From: Pseudomonas nicosulfuronedens
Lineage (GTDB): Bacteria > Pseudomonadota > Gammaproteobacteria > Pseudomonadales > Pseudomonadaceae
Assembly: GCF_005877905.1 (NCBI RefSeq)
Contig: NZ_SWDV01000025.1
Coordinates: 62,001-126,000, forward strand
DNA: 64,000 bases
Reading direction: 5' to 3'
In this document: positions 9,078 to 17,509 of the stretch, in pieces
Layout: every line of letters starts with the position of its first letter
How positions within the stretch are numbered: the first letter of the stretch is position 1
Made by a program: the position numbers and the translations under genes
Notes under the pieces: model-generated
Database searches by the model: none
Told to the model about the DNA's origin: nothing
The model's input: the letters and a program-made list of their open reading frames with translations, nothing else

Positions 9078-9614
9078 ATGAACACGAATCCTGCTCCCGC
9101 CGAGGAGATGGTTGTTCTCGGCAAGATCGTATCGGTGCACGGTATTCGTGGTGAGGTGAAGGTGTATTCCTTTACCGATCCGTTGGACAACCTGCTGGAC
9201 TATCGCCGCTGGACGCTCAAGCGTGGCAACGAGGTTCGACAGGCTGAACTGGTACAAGGTCGTGTGCAGGGCAATGTCCTGGTCGCGAAGCTGAAGGGAC
9301 TGGATGATCGCGAGATCGCCCGCACCTTCGCTGAATTCGAAATCCTGGTCCCGCGCAGCGAGCTGCCGGTGCTTGACGATGGCGAGTTCTACTGGAGCCA
9401 GTTGGAAGGTCTCAAGGTGATCGACCAGAACGGGCAACTGTTCGGGATTCTCGACCACATGCTGGAGACCGGCGCCAACGATGTGATGGTAGTCAAGCCC
9501 TGCGCAGGCAGCCTGGACGACCGTGAACGCCTGCTCCCGTATACGGATCAGTGTGTGCAATCGGTAGACCTGGAAGCCGGCGAGATGCGGGTGGACTGGG
9601 ACGCGGACTTCTAA
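9078..9614 (+). CDS. rimM: 16S rRNA processing / 30S maturation protein RimM
   Basis: RimM binds ribosomal protein S19 and assists maturation of the 30S head. The 178-residue protein has an N-terminal RimM barrel (LGKIVSVHGIRGEVKVYSFTD, residues about 12-32) and a C-terminal PRC-barrel (FYWSQLEGLKVID...LLPYTDQCV). Length is typical. It lies between rpsP and trmD with 3-5 bp gaps, consistent with one transcript. Confidence 0.97.
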   Translation: MNTNPAPAEEMVVLGKIVSVHGIRGEVKVYSFTDPLDNLLDYRRWTLKRGNEVRQAELVQGRVQGNVLVAKLKGLDDREIARTFAEFEILVPRSELPVLDDGEFYWSQLEGLKVIDQNGQLFGILDHMLETGANDVMVVKPCAGSLDDRERLLPYTDQCVQSVDLEAGEMRVDWDADF

Positions 9615-9617
9615 CCC

Positions 9618-10361
9618 ATGTGGATTGGAGTCATTAGCATCTTTCCGGAGATGTTTCGCGCCATCAGTGACTATGGCATCACGAGTCGCGCGGTCAAGCA
9701 GGAGCTGATCCAGCTTCAGTGCTTCAACCCGCGAAGCAACACCGAGGACCGTCACCAGACGGTGGACGACCGGCCTTTCGGCGGTGGTCCCGGCATGGTG
9801 ATGAAAATCAAGCCGCTCGAAGGCGCACTGGGCGATGCCCGGCAAGCTGCAGGCGGACCGGTGAAGGTGATCTACCTCTCACCGCAAGGTCGCAAGCTGA
9901 CGCAGGCGGCCGTGAAAGAACTGGCGAATGAGGAACGTTTGATCCTGATCGCCGGGCGTTACGAAGGCATCGACGAGCGCTTCATTGAAGAGCATGTCGA
10001 TGAGGAATGGTCAGTTGGCGATTATGTCCTGTCCGGGGGTGAGCTTCCGGCCATGGTGCTGATTGACGCGGTCACGCGGTTGTTGCCCGGTGCACTGGGC
10101 CACGTGGACTCCGCCGAGGAGGACTCCTTCACGGATGGCCTGCTCGACTGTCCGCACTACACCCGACCTGAGGTGTACGCAGACAAACGTGTTCCTGAGG
10201 TGCTGCTCAGCGGCAACCACGAACACATCCGGCGCTGGCGTTTGCAGCAGTCCTTAGGCAGGACCTGGGAACGACGTGCCGATCTTCTGGATTGCCGCTC
10301 GCTTTCTGGAGAAGAGAAAAAGCTGCTGGAGGAATACATCCGCCAGCGGAACGATAGTTAA
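9618..10361 (+). CDS. trmD: tRNA (guanine-N1)-methyltransferase TrmD
   Basis: TrmD methylates G37 of tRNAs that read CNN and UGG-type codons, using S-adenosylmethionine, and prevents frameshifting. The 247-residue protein shows the knotted SPOUT fold signatures: [56 protein letters not shown] and the conserved DCPHYTRP. The start ATG 9618 is 3 bp after rimM. It is intact and slightly shorter than E. coli TrmD (255). Confidence 0.98.
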   Translation: MWIGVISIFPEMFRAISDYGITSRAVKQELIQLQCFNPRSNTEDRHQTVDDRPFGGGPGMVMKIKPLEGALGDARQAAGGPVKVIYLSPQGRKLTQAAVKELANEERLILIAGRYEGIDERFIEEHVDEEWSVGDYVLSGGELPAMVLIDAVTRLLPGALGHVDSAEEDSFTDGLLDCPHYTRPEVYADKRVPEVLLSGNHEHIRRWRLQQSLGRTWERRADLLDCRSLSGEEKKLLEEYIRQRNDS

Positions 10362-10404
10362 CGTATCGATGGCGAGCGCCGAGCGCTTGTCTTAGGAGCA
10401 CGAA

Positions 10405-10755
10405 ATGACCAACAAGATCATTCAGCAGATCGAAGCTGAACAGATGAGCAAAGAGATTCCGGCGTTCGCCCCCGGCGACACCGTAATCGTCCAGGTTAAA
10501 GTGAAGGAAGGCGACCGTCAGCGTCTGCAGGCCTTCGAAGGCGTTGTCATCGGCAAGCGTAACCGCGGCCTGAACAGTGCTTTCACCGTTCGCAAGATCT
10601 CCAACGGCGTAGGCGTAGAGCGTACCTTCCAGACCTACAGCCCGCTGGTTGACAGCATCAGCGTCAAGCGTCGCGGCGACGTGCGCAAGGCCAAGCTGTA
10701 CTACCTCCGCGAACTGTCCGGCAAGGCAGCTCGTATCAAGGAAAAACTGGCCTAA
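10405..10755 (+). CDS. rplS: 50S ribosomal protein L19
   Basis: Ribosomal protein L19, 116 residues, sits at the 30S-50S interface (bridge B8). Typical sequence includes [32 protein letters not shown] and [21 protein letters not shown] 10405 is preceded by TAGGAGCACGAA. It is the last gene of the operon and is followed by a strong intrinsic terminator. Confidence 0.98.
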   Translation: MTNKIIQQIEAEQMSKEIPAFAPGDTVIVQVKVKEGDRQRLQAFEGVVIGKRNRGLNSAFTVRKISNGVGVERTFQTYSPLVDSISVKRRGDVRKAKLYYLRELSGKAARIKEKLA

Positions 10756-10772
10756 TCCGCCGGTTGTTCCCG

Positions 10773-10800
10773 AAAAAAGCAGCCCATGGGCTGCTTTTTT
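10773..10800 (+). terminator. Intrinsic terminator of the rpsP-rplS operon
   Basis: A perfect stem (AGCAGCCC/GGGCTGCT extended by A/T pairs) with a two-base centre is followed directly by a T-run. It lies 18 nt after the rplS stop. Confidence 0.92.
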
Positions 10801-10915
10801 CTTGCCTGGCGTTTTTTGACCGTTGGTCCGGCGCCTTTATCTGCCCCGGCAGCGCATTAGAAGTACAACACCCGCAGCACCGGCAGCCACCCTCATTGCA
10901 TCAGGTAGCAGTGGC

Positions 10916-11329
10916 ATGAGCCCCAGAGAGCAGGAAATCCTCCGCCGCACGGAGCTTTCCGAAACCCGCGTGACCAAGGCGATCTTTCCGCCGACCACCA
11001 ATCATCACAACACCCTGTTCGGCGGTACCGCGCTGGCCTGGATGGACGAAGTTTCGTTCATCGCCGCGACGCGATTCTGCCGTCTGCCGCTGGTGACCGT
11101 GTCCACCGACCGCATCGACTTCAAGCACCCGATTCCCGCGGGTTCCATCGTCGAGCTGATCGGCCGGGTGGTGAAGGTCGGCAACACCAGCCTCAAGGTC
11201 GAGGTGGAAGTGTTCGTCGAGAGCATGTCTGCCGACGGCCGAGAGAAGGCCATCCACGGGCTGTTCAGCTTCGTCGCCATCGATGACGAGAAGCGCCCTG
11301 TGCCGGTCCTGCCCGGCTTCGAGGCCTGA
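10916..11329 (+). CDS. Acyl-CoA thioesterase, hotdog fold (YciA/Acot-like)
   Basis: The 137-residue protein is a single hotdog domain of the 4HBT / acyl-CoA hydrolase type. Typical features are NHHNTLFGGTALAWMDEVSFIAA, with the catalytic aspartate on the central helix, and RIDFKHPIPAGSIVELIGRV. It probably hydrolyses cytosolic acyl-CoA esters; chain-length preference cannot be told. I chose ATG 10916 (MSPREQEIL) because homologues begin near there, although the Shine-Dalgarno sequence is weak and the frame is open from 10823. It is followed by a hairpin terminator. Confidence 0.88.
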   Translation: MSPREQEILRRTELSETRVTKAIFPPTTNHHNTLFGGTALAWMDEVSFIAATRFCRLPLVTVSTDRIDFKHPIPAGSIVELIGRVVKVGNTSLKVEVEVFVESMSADGREKAIHGLFSFVAIDDEKRPVPVLPGFEA

Positions 11330-11332
11330 AAC

Positions 11333-11362
11333 GCAAGAAGGCGCCCGTGGGCGCCTTCTTGC
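11333..11362. terminator. Bidirectional intrinsic terminator
   Basis: A perfect 14-bp inverted repeat (GCAAGAAGGCGCCC, GT, then its complement) lies between the convergent thioesterase gene and the MshEN-domain gene. The A/T-rich outer part can serve as a weak T-tract in both directions. Confidence 0.8.
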
Positions 11363-11395
11363 TTCATGCCTGTCTGCTTTCTGTAGGAGAACGCC

Positions 11396-12073
11396 TCAAT
11401 GGCGCAGGCTGATCTTCAGCGACGCCTGGGACAGGTCGATGTTCTGCAGGCTGAGGCTGCCCATGCTCTGTGTCTTGGGCGCTCCGGCGACGCGAATGTT
11501 GTCGAAGCGTACCTCGCCGATGGAGCTGGGCAGGCGCACGTTGATCGAGCCATCCGGGTTCAGGGACGAGGAGGCGTGCGCGGTGTCGTACTGCACGTCA
11601 TGCAGCGAGGTCTCGGCATCGAGGCTGTCGACCACCGGCATCACCAGTCGCGACAGTTGCTTGATGGCGCCAACGCCATCGCCGCTCTCGGCGCTGACCA
11701 GCAGGCTCTGCAGGGTGTCATCGAAACCCTGGGCGCTGACGTCGCTCATCTCGCGGTCGCTCAGCGGCTTCAAACCCTTTGGCGCTTCGTGGCGGGTGAT
11801 GCTCGTCGGCGCCTGGCGCTGCACGTCGGCGCTGGCCAGTTGGAACGGGCTGAGCAGGGCGGCGACCAGTGTTGCCGCGAGGCGCAGGTTGTTCTGCTTC
11901 TTCAGCGCGCGGCCGAGTTGGCGCTCGCTGATCCAGCCCTGCTGGATCAGGGTTTCGCCCAGACGCAGTCCGTTGGTGAGCTGGAGCTGGATGGCCTTGT
12001 CCAGCTGGTGGGAAGTGATCAGGCCCTTGCTGACAAGGATCTGGCCGAGGCGGGAGTTCTGTTGACTAGGCAT
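11396..12073 (-). CDS. Tandem MshEN c-di-GMP-binding motif protein with one membrane segment and a putative periplasmic C-domain
   Basis: The protein is 225 residues from ATG 12073 (MPSQQNSRLG); the frame is open 13 codons further upstream. Residues 8-31 and 37-60 are two 24-residue motifs of the form RLGxx[LI]xxxGxIxxxxLxxAxxxQ separated by five residues. This is the exact arrangement reported for the c-di-GMP-binding MshEN (GspE N-terminal) domain. A hydrophobic segment follows (about 65-82, ending ASA). The remaining ~140 residues carry LSDREMSDVSAQGF (about 104-117), similar to the short motif of DUF6160/FilA-like envelope proteins, and a beta-rich tail. No ATPase domain is present. The function is unknown; a transmembrane c-di-GMP sensor is an inference. 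Confidence 0.72.
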   Translation of the reverse strand: MPSQQNSRLGQILVSKGLITSHQLDKAIQLQLTNGLRLGETLIQQGWISERQLGRALKKQNNLRLAATLVAALLSPFQLASADVQRQAPTSITRHEAPKGLKPLSDREMSDVSAQGFDDTLQSLLVSAESGDGVGAIKQLSRLVMPVVDSLDAETSLHDVQYDTAHASSSLNPDGSINVRLPSSIGEVRFDNIRVAGAPKTQSMGSLSLQNIDLSQASLKISLRH

Positions 12074-12171
12074 GGCGTGGGCTTCGTGGGGCGCAATGAT
12101 GGCGTGATGCAATCATTGTCTTTCAGACACATTCTGTCACCAGTCTTAAGATAGGCAGACATGGCCGGTCG

Positions 12172-14016
12172 TCAGGTTGTTGCGGCCCGCGCCGTTTCGT
12201 TCGTACTCGCCGCGTTTGCCGGGGCTTCCTCGATGAGCGAAATCACCGTCCAGCCCGTGTCAGGCGCCAGTGGGCGTTCGGGGGTCGCGACACGCAGGCG
12301 GCCGTTCGGGTCCTTGGCGAACAGCAGTAGCGCTCGGCCTTCGTGCAGGGCCTGGTAGTCCTCCCAACCGAAGTTCTCGCTGAGCAGTGTCGAGCGGATC
12401 TCAGCGCCGCGTGCGATCAGCCCGGCCATCTGCGGATAGGTGATCGGCGACTGGCCCAGCGGGCGGCCGCGATGACGGTCGCTGACCCGATGCTTCTCGC
12501 TGCGGCGGCTGTCCTGGCTGCTGGGCAGGATGAAGCGCTGGCGGGGATTGAACTCGTGGCGGAAGCTCATGCACATCAGTGCGTTCAGTTCGGCGTTGGG
12601 CGACAGGGCCAGCAGGCGTCCCAGGCCGATCAGATCCAGGTGCGCCTCGGCGTGCTGTGAGGCCGGGTTGCCGAAGTAGGTGGGCAGATTGTCCATGCGC
12701 GCGGCGCGGGTGTTCTCCCAGCTCGAATCGGTGAGCAATACCTCCACTCCGGCGTTCTGCAGGCCGGTGCCGATGGCGCGGGCTACCGGGTTGGCGCCGA
12801 TGATCAGGAAGCCGGTAGGTACCGGCTCGGCCACCTTCAGCAGGCGCGCCAGCGGCCGCGCCGTGGCGCTCTGCAGGATCACGGTGCCGATGATTACCAG
12901 GAAGGTCAGTGGCACGAGTACGCCGGCCTGGGCATGGCCGGCTTCCTGCAGGCGGATGGCGAAGATCGCCGAGACCGCCGCGGCAACGATGCCCCGTGGC
13001 GCGATCCAGCTCAGCAGCGCCCGTTCGCGCCAGTTGAGCGAGGAGCCGGCGGTGGCAATCGCGACGTTCAGTGGCCGCGCGACGAACTGGATCAGTGCCA
13101 ATACCAGCAGGGCGATCGGCCCCAGGCCGAGCAGGGCCGGTAAGTCCAGGCGCGCGGCAAGCAGCACGAACAGGCCGGAAATCAGCAGGACGCTGAGGTT
13201 CTCCTTGAAGTGCAGGATGTGCCGCACATCGACGCCCTGCATATTGGCCATGCGCAGGCCCATCACCGTGACGGCGAGCAGGCCTGACTCGGACATCACG
13301 GTGTTGGATAGCACGAATACGCCGAGGACAACCGACAGGGAGGCCAGGTTGTGCAGGTAGTCCGGCAGCCAGTGGCGGCGCAGCGCGACCCCCAGCGCCT
13401 GGCCGCCGACCAGGCCGAAGAGGGTGCCGCAGCCGATTACGCTGATGAAGGTCAGCAGGCTGTCCGTCCAGCCCGAGCCTGCGTCGCTGGCGGCGATGAA
13501 GGTGTAGACCACCACGGCGAGGATGGCGCCGATGGGGTCGATGACGATGCCTTCCCAGCGCAGGATGTTGGCGATGGTGGCGTTGGGGCGTACCACGCGC
13601 AGCATCGGCACGATCACCGTGGGGCCGGTGACCAGGGTCAGGGTGCCGAACAGCAGCGCCATTTCCCAGGTGAAGTCCAGCAGGTAGTGGGTCGCCAGGG
13701 CGATCACACCCCAGGTGACCAGGGCGCCAATGGTCACCATGCGGCGTACCACGGTGCCGATTTCCTTCCACTCGTCCAGGTGCAGCGTCAGGCTGCCCTC
13801 GAACAGCACCAGTGCCACCGCCAGGGAGACCACGGGGAACAGCAGTGGGCCGAACAGGGCTTCGGGTGACAGTACGTGCAGGACCGGGCCGACCAGGATG
13901 CCGCTCAACAGCAGGAAGAGAATCGCCGGCAGACGCAGGCGCCAGGCCAGCCATTGGCTGAGGAGCGCGGCGAGGCCGATACCGGCGAAGGCGTAGTAGG
14001 TACTGTGTTCGTCCAT
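12172..14016 (-). CDS. CPA1-type Na+(K+)/H+ antiporter with C-terminal nucleotide-binding-like domain
   Basis: This is a 614-residue inner-membrane cation:proton antiporter. Residues 1-~400 form the Na_H_exchanger domain with about 12-13 membrane segments, including the GPTVIVPMLR and GIVIDPIGAILAVVVY regions typical of CPA1/NhaP-like proteins. Residues about 405-520 resemble a TrkA-N/RCK-type Rossmann domain (FLIIGANPVARAIGTGLQNAG), and a ~90-residue cytoplasmic tail follows. It probably contributes to pH and Na+ homeostasis. It is divergent from xerD across 88 bp. Confidence 0.9.
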   Translation of the reverse strand: MDEHSTYYAFAGIGLAALLSQWLAWRLRLPAILFLLLSGILVGPVLHVLSPEALFGPLLFPVVSLAVALVLFEGSLTLHLDEWKEIGTVVRRMVTIGALVTWGVIALATHYLLDFTWEMALLFGTLTLVTGPTVIVPMLRVVRPNATIANILRWEGIVIDPIGAILAVVVYTFIAASDAGSGWTDSLLTFISVIGCGTLFGLVGGQALGVALRRHWLPDYLHNLASLSVVLGVFVLSNTVMSESGLLAVTVMGLRMANMQGVDVRHILHFKENLSVLLISGLFVLLAARLDLPALLGLGPIALLVLALIQFVARPLNVAIATAGSSLNWRERALLSWIAPRGIVAAAVSAIFAIRLQEAGHAQAGVLVPLTFLVIIGTVILQSATARPLARLLKVAEPVPTGFLIIGANPVARAIGTGLQNAGVEVLLTDSSWENTRAARMDNLPTYFGNPASQHAEAHLDLIGLGRLLALSPNAELNALMCMSFRHEFNPRQRFILPSSQDSRRSEKHRVSDRHRGRPLGQSPITYPQMAGLIARGAEIRSTLLSENFGWEDYQALHEGRALLLFAKDPNGRLRVATPERPLAPDTGWTVISLIEEAPANAASTNETARAATT

Positions 14017-14104
14017 GGACCGTCCGGAGGTTGTGCAGGAGTGGTGAGGGGATGGTGTCTATGAAAGACTACCGGCGACACATTGTCCTTTGCCATGGCT
14101 ACAG

Positions 14105-15001
14105 ATGACTCCGGTTCCGCATTTCCTGATCGATCGCTTTCTCGATGCCCTCTGGTTGGAAAAGGGGCTTTCCGACAATACGCGCAGTGCCTATGGCAGC
14201 GATCTCGCCCTGTTCAACGGCTGGCTGGACCCACGCGGCGTGGCGCTGGAGGCGGCAGGTCGCGATGTGATTCTCGACCACCTCGCCTGGCGCCTGGGCG
14301 AAGGCTACAAGGCCCGCTCCACGGCGCGATTCCTTTCCGGACTGCGGGGCTTCTACCGCTACTGTCTGCGCGAAGGCCTGATTGCCGAAGACCCGACCTT
14401 GCTGGTGGAGTTGCCGCAATTGGGCAAGCCGCTGCCCAAGTCGCTTTCCGAGTCGGATGTGGAAGCGCTGTTGGCGGCGCCAGAAACGGATGATCCGCTT
14501 GGCCTGCGTGACCGCACCATGCTGGAGGTGCTCTATGCCTGCGGGTTGCGCGTGAGCGAGCTGGTCGGCCTGACCCTGGAGCAGGTGAACCTGCGTCAGG
14601 GCGTGGTGCGCGTGCTCGGCAAGGGCAGCAAGGAGCGCCTGGTGCCGCTGGGCGAGGAGGCGATCCGCTGGATCGAGCGCTACGTGCACGAGGCGCGGGG
14701 CGACTTGCTGGCTGGCCGCCCCAGTGACGTACTGTTCCCCAGTCTGCGTGGCGAGCAGATGACCCGCCAGACCTTCTGGCACCGCATCAAGCTTCATGCG
14801 AAGGTCGCCGGCATCGGCAAGAGCCTGTCGCCGCACACTTTGCGCCACGCCTTCGCCACCCATCTGCTCAACCACGGCGCTGACCTGCGCGTGGTGCAGA
14901 TGCTGCTTGGGCACAGCGATCTCTCTACCACGCAGATCTACACGCATATCGCCCGTGCCCGCCTGCAGGACCTGCATGCCCAGCACCACCCGCGTGGGTG
15001 A
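14105..15001 (+). CDS. xerD: Site-specific tyrosine recombinase XerD
   Basis: XerD acts with XerC at dif to resolve chromosome dimers under FtsK control. The 298-residue protein has an N-terminal SAM-like core-binding domain (LIDRFLDALWLEKGLSDNTRSAYGSDLALF) and a C-terminal catalytic domain. The catalytic residues are visible: R in ACGLRVSELVGL, K in GKGSKERLVPL, H-x-x-R in SPHTLRHAFATHLL, H in LLGHSDLSTTQ and the nucleophile Y in IYTH. I chose ATG 14105 to match the family length; an in-frame TTG at 14090 is possible. No clear Shine-Dalgarno sequence precedes either. Confidence 0.96.
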   Translation: MTPVPHFLIDRFLDALWLEKGLSDNTRSAYGSDLALFNGWLDPRGVALEAAGRDVILDHLAWRLGEGYKARSTARFLSGLRGFYRYCLREGLIAEDPTLLVELPQLGKPLPKSLSESDVEALLAAPETDDPLGLRDRTMLEVLYACGLRVSELVGLTLEQVNLRQGVVRVLGKGSKERLVPLGEEAIRWIERYVHEARGDLLAGRPSDVLFPSLRGEQMTRQTFWHRIKLHAKVAGIGKSLSPHTLRHAFATHLLNHGADLRVVQMLLGHSDLSTTQIYTHIARARLQDLHAQHHPRG

Positions 15002-15066
15002 GCTTCGCTGCGCCGCTAGACATCCTTCGAATTGTGCGGCTTCACGCCAGTGTTCAGCGTGATCTT

Positions 15067-15140
15067 GTAGGAGCGAGCTTGCTCGCGAACCGGCTTGGGC
15101 GATGAGGCATCAAGCGCTTCGCGAGCAAGCTCGCTCCTAC
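15067..15140. repeat. REPIN (two inverted REP sequences)
   Basis: REP copies at 15067-15089 (GTAGGAGCGAGCTTGCTCGC...) and inverted at 15118-15140 are separated by 28 bp, forming the standard REPIN doublet. It occupies the 249-bp gap between xerD and dsbC; no gene was seen there. Confidence 0.93.
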
Positions 15141-15250
15141 AGCAAAGCCACAGACGCAGGAAAATACCTGGAAGCTTCCGGCTACAGCCTTTGGCTCCGT
15201 CTTGCCGGCCCGGTGTGGTAGTCTTCGCCGACTGACATCAGGAGTTTTCC

Positions 15251-15979
15251 ATGCGTTTGTCTCGACTTCTGGCTGGTATGGCCCTTGGCCTCGCCAGCAC
15301 CTTCGCCCTGGCTGCCGAGCCGGACCAGGCGATCCGCACCACCCTGCAGTCCCTGCAGCCTGACCTGCCCATCGAGAACATCTCAAAGGGTCCCTTGGAA
15401 GGCATCTACCAGGTGCAGCTCAAGGGCGGTCGCATCCTCTACGCCAGCGCTGACGGCCAGTTCGTCGTGCAGGGCAACATCTATCAGGTAAAAGACGGCA
15501 AGCCGACCAACCTGACCGAGAAGGCCGAGAGCGCCGGCGTGGCCAAGACCATCAATGCCATTCCCGCCAAGGATATGGTGGTGTTCCCGGCCAAGGGCGA
15601 GACCAAGGCGCACATCACCGTCTTCACCGACACCACTTGCCCCTATTGCCAGAAAATGCACGCTGAAGTGCCGGAGCTGCAGAAGCGCGGCATCGAAGTG
15701 CGCTACCTGGCCTTCCCGCGCCAGGGCCCGAACTCGCCGGGCGACCAGCAGCTGCAGGCCGTGTGGTGCTCCAAGGACCGCCAGGCGGCGATGACCGACA
15801 TGTTCCATGAGAAGGAAGTGAAGGCCGCCAAGTGCGAGAACCCGGTGGATGCGCAGTTCGCCCTGGGCCAGATGGTCGGTGTGCAAGGCACCCCGGCAGT
15901 GATCCTCGCCGACGGCACCATGCTGCCGGGCTACCAGCCAGCCGGCCAGATCGCCAAGCTGGCGCTGGAAGCCAAGTAA
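15251..15979 (+). CDS. dsbC: Thiol:disulfide isomerase DsbC
   Basis: DsbC is the periplasmic disulfide isomerase and chaperone that is kept reduced by DsbD. The 242-residue precursor has a signal peptide (MRLSRLLAGMALGLASTFALA, cleavage before AEPDQ), an N-terminal dimerisation domain (~22-80) and a thioredoxin-like domain with the active site DTTCPYCQKMH (CPYC, where E. coli has CGYC) and the cis-proline loop VQGTPAVIL. CAGGAG precedes ATG 15251. It is followed by a hairpin that overlaps the start of the hom leader. Confidence 0.95.
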   Translation: MRLSRLLAGMALGLASTFALAAEPDQAIRTTLQSLQPDLPIENISKGPLEGIYQVQLKGGRILYASADGQFVVQGNIYQVKDGKPTNLTEKAESAGVAKTINAIPAKDMVVFPAKGETKAHITVFTDTTCPYCQKMHAEVPELQKRGIEVRYLAFPRQGPNSPGDQQLQAVWCSKDRQAAMTDMFHEKEVKAAKCENPVDAQFALGQMVGVQGTPAVILADGTMLPGYQPAGQIAKLALEAK

Positions 15980-15998
15980 GCCGCGGCTTGCGCTCTGA

Positions 15999-16108
15999 TT
16001 GACTAATGCGGAACCGCTTCGTAATGTTCGGTTCCTTTTGACTAGGGAACAGGCAGTCCGCCTGTTCTGACATGGTGCCTGCCCCCATGCCCGCTTCGTT
16101 GCGGGCAT
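15999..16108 (+). promoter_or_regulatory. Candidate promoter and structured leader upstream of hom
   Basis: TTGACT (15999-16004) and TAATGT (16022-16027) are spaced by 17 nt. Downstream lie two clean hairpins: GAACAGGC/GCCTGTTC (16047-16067) and ATGCCCGC/GCGGGCAT (16087-16108). A third inverted repeat, GGAACCG/CGGTTCC (16010-16035), overlaps the promoter and is followed by TTTT, so it may be the dsbC terminator. The predicted transcript has a ~120-nt leader before hom. Confidence 0.45.
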
Positions 16109-16153
16109 CGGCGTCTCAGGCGCCCCGATGCTGTAATCATGGGGAGTTTCAGC

Positions 16154-17458
16154 GTGAATCCGGTGAAAGTGGGAATCTGTGGGTTGGGGACCGTCGGTGG
16201 CGGTACCTTCAATGTACTCAAACGCAACGCCGAGGAGATTGCCCGCCGTGCCGGGCGTGGTATCGAGGTTGCGCAGATTGCCGCCCGTCGCCCCAATCCG
16301 AAGTGTGAAACCGGCAGTACCCCCATTACTGCCGACATCTTCGACGTGGCGAACAACCCGGAAATCGACGTGGTCATCGAACTGATCGGCGGCTACACCC
16401 TGGCCCACGAACTGGTGCTCAAGGCCATCGAAAACGGCAAGCACGTGGTCACCGCCAACAAGGCGCTGATCGCCGTGCACGGCAACGAGATCTTCGCCAA
16501 GGCCCGCGAGAAGGGCGTCATCGTCGCCTTCGAAGCCGCCGTGGCCGGTGGCATCCCGGTGATCAAGGCGATCCGCGAGGGCCTGGCTGCCAACCGCATC
16601 AACTGGCTGGCCGGCATCATCAACGGCACCGGCAACTTCATCCTCACTGAAATGCGTGAGAAGGGCCGTGCCTTCGCCGACGTGCTCAAGGAAGCCCAGG
16701 CGCTGGGTTATGCCGAGGCCGATCCGACCTTCGACGTTGAAGGCATCGACGCCGCGCACAAACTGACTATCCTGGCGTCCATTGCCTTTGGCATCCCGCT
16801 GCAGTTCGACAAGGCCTACACCGAAGGCATCACCCAGCTGACCACTGCGGACGTGAACTACGCCGAGGCGCTGGGCTACCGCATCAAGCACCTGGGCGTC
16901 GCCCGCCGTACCGACAAGGGTATCGAGCTGCGCGTCCACCCAACCCTGATCCCGGCCGACCGCCTGATCGCCAATGTGAACGGCGTGATGAACGCGGTCA
17001 TGGTCAACGGCGATGCCGCCGGTTCCACGCTGTTCTACGGCGCTGGCGCTGGCATGGAGCCCACCGCTTCCTCGGTGGTCGCCGACCTGGTGGACGTGGT
17101 TCGCGCCACGACTGCCGATCCGGAGAACCGCGTGCCGCACCTGGCCTTCCAGCCGGACTCGCTCTCCGACCACCCGATCCTGCCGATCGACGCCTGCGAA
17201 AGCGCCTACTACCTGCGCATCCAGGCCAAGGACCACCCGGGCGTACTGGCCCAGGTGGCGACCATCCTCTCCGAGCGCGGCATCAACATCGAATCGATCA
17301 TGCAGATGGAAGTCGAAGAGCATGACGGTCTGGTGCCGATGATTCTGGTTACCCACCGCGTGCTCGAGTCCCGCATCATCGAAGCCATCGCCGCGCTGGA
17401 AGCGCTGGATGACGTCGTCGGCAATGTCGTACGCATCCGCGTCGAACAACTGAACTGA
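16154..17458 (+). CDS. hom: Homoserine dehydrogenase
   Basis: This enzyme reduces aspartate semialdehyde to homoserine with NAD(P)H, committing carbon to threonine and methionine. The 434-residue protein has the Rossmann motif GICGLGTVGGGTF, the catalytic region GIINGTGNFILTEM and EADPTFDVEGIDAAHKL, and a C-terminal ACT domain (YYLRIQAKDHPGVLAQVATIL, from about residue 353) for feedback control by threonine. I chose GTG 16154 because GGGGAG is 7 nt upstream and the length equals that of P. aeruginosa Hom; ATG 16139 lies next to that Shine-Dalgarno sequence and is less likely. thrC follows after 51 bp. Confidence 0.96.
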   Translation: MNPVKVGICGLGTVGGGTFNVLKRNAEEIARRAGRGIEVAQIAARRPNPKCETGSTPITADIFDVANNPEIDVVIELIGGYTLAHELVLKAIENGKHVVTANKALIAVHGNEIFAKAREKGVIVAFEAAVAGGIPVIKAIREGLAANRINWLAGIINGTGNFILTEMREKGRAFADVLKEAQALGYAEADPTFDVEGIDAAHKLTILASIAFGIPLQFDKAYTEGITQLTTADVNYAEALGYRIKHLGVARRTDKGIELRVHPTLIPADRLIANVNGVMNAVMVNGDAAGSTLFYGAGAGMEPTASSVVADLVDVVRATTADPENRVPHLAFQPDSLSDHPILPIDACESAYYLRIQAKDHPGVLAQVATILSERGINIESIMQMEVEEHDGLVPMILVTHRVLESRIIEAIAALEALDDVVGNVVRIRVEQLN

Positions 17459-17509
17459 ATCGAACGCGGCGGCGCCTGCGCGCCGCCGCCAACCCGAAGG
17501 TTTCACACC

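Noticed and set aside
16072-16308. Leader peptide for threonine attenuation of hom
   Set aside because: The ORF from ATG 16072 has no run of Thr or Ile codons and reads into hom in another frame.
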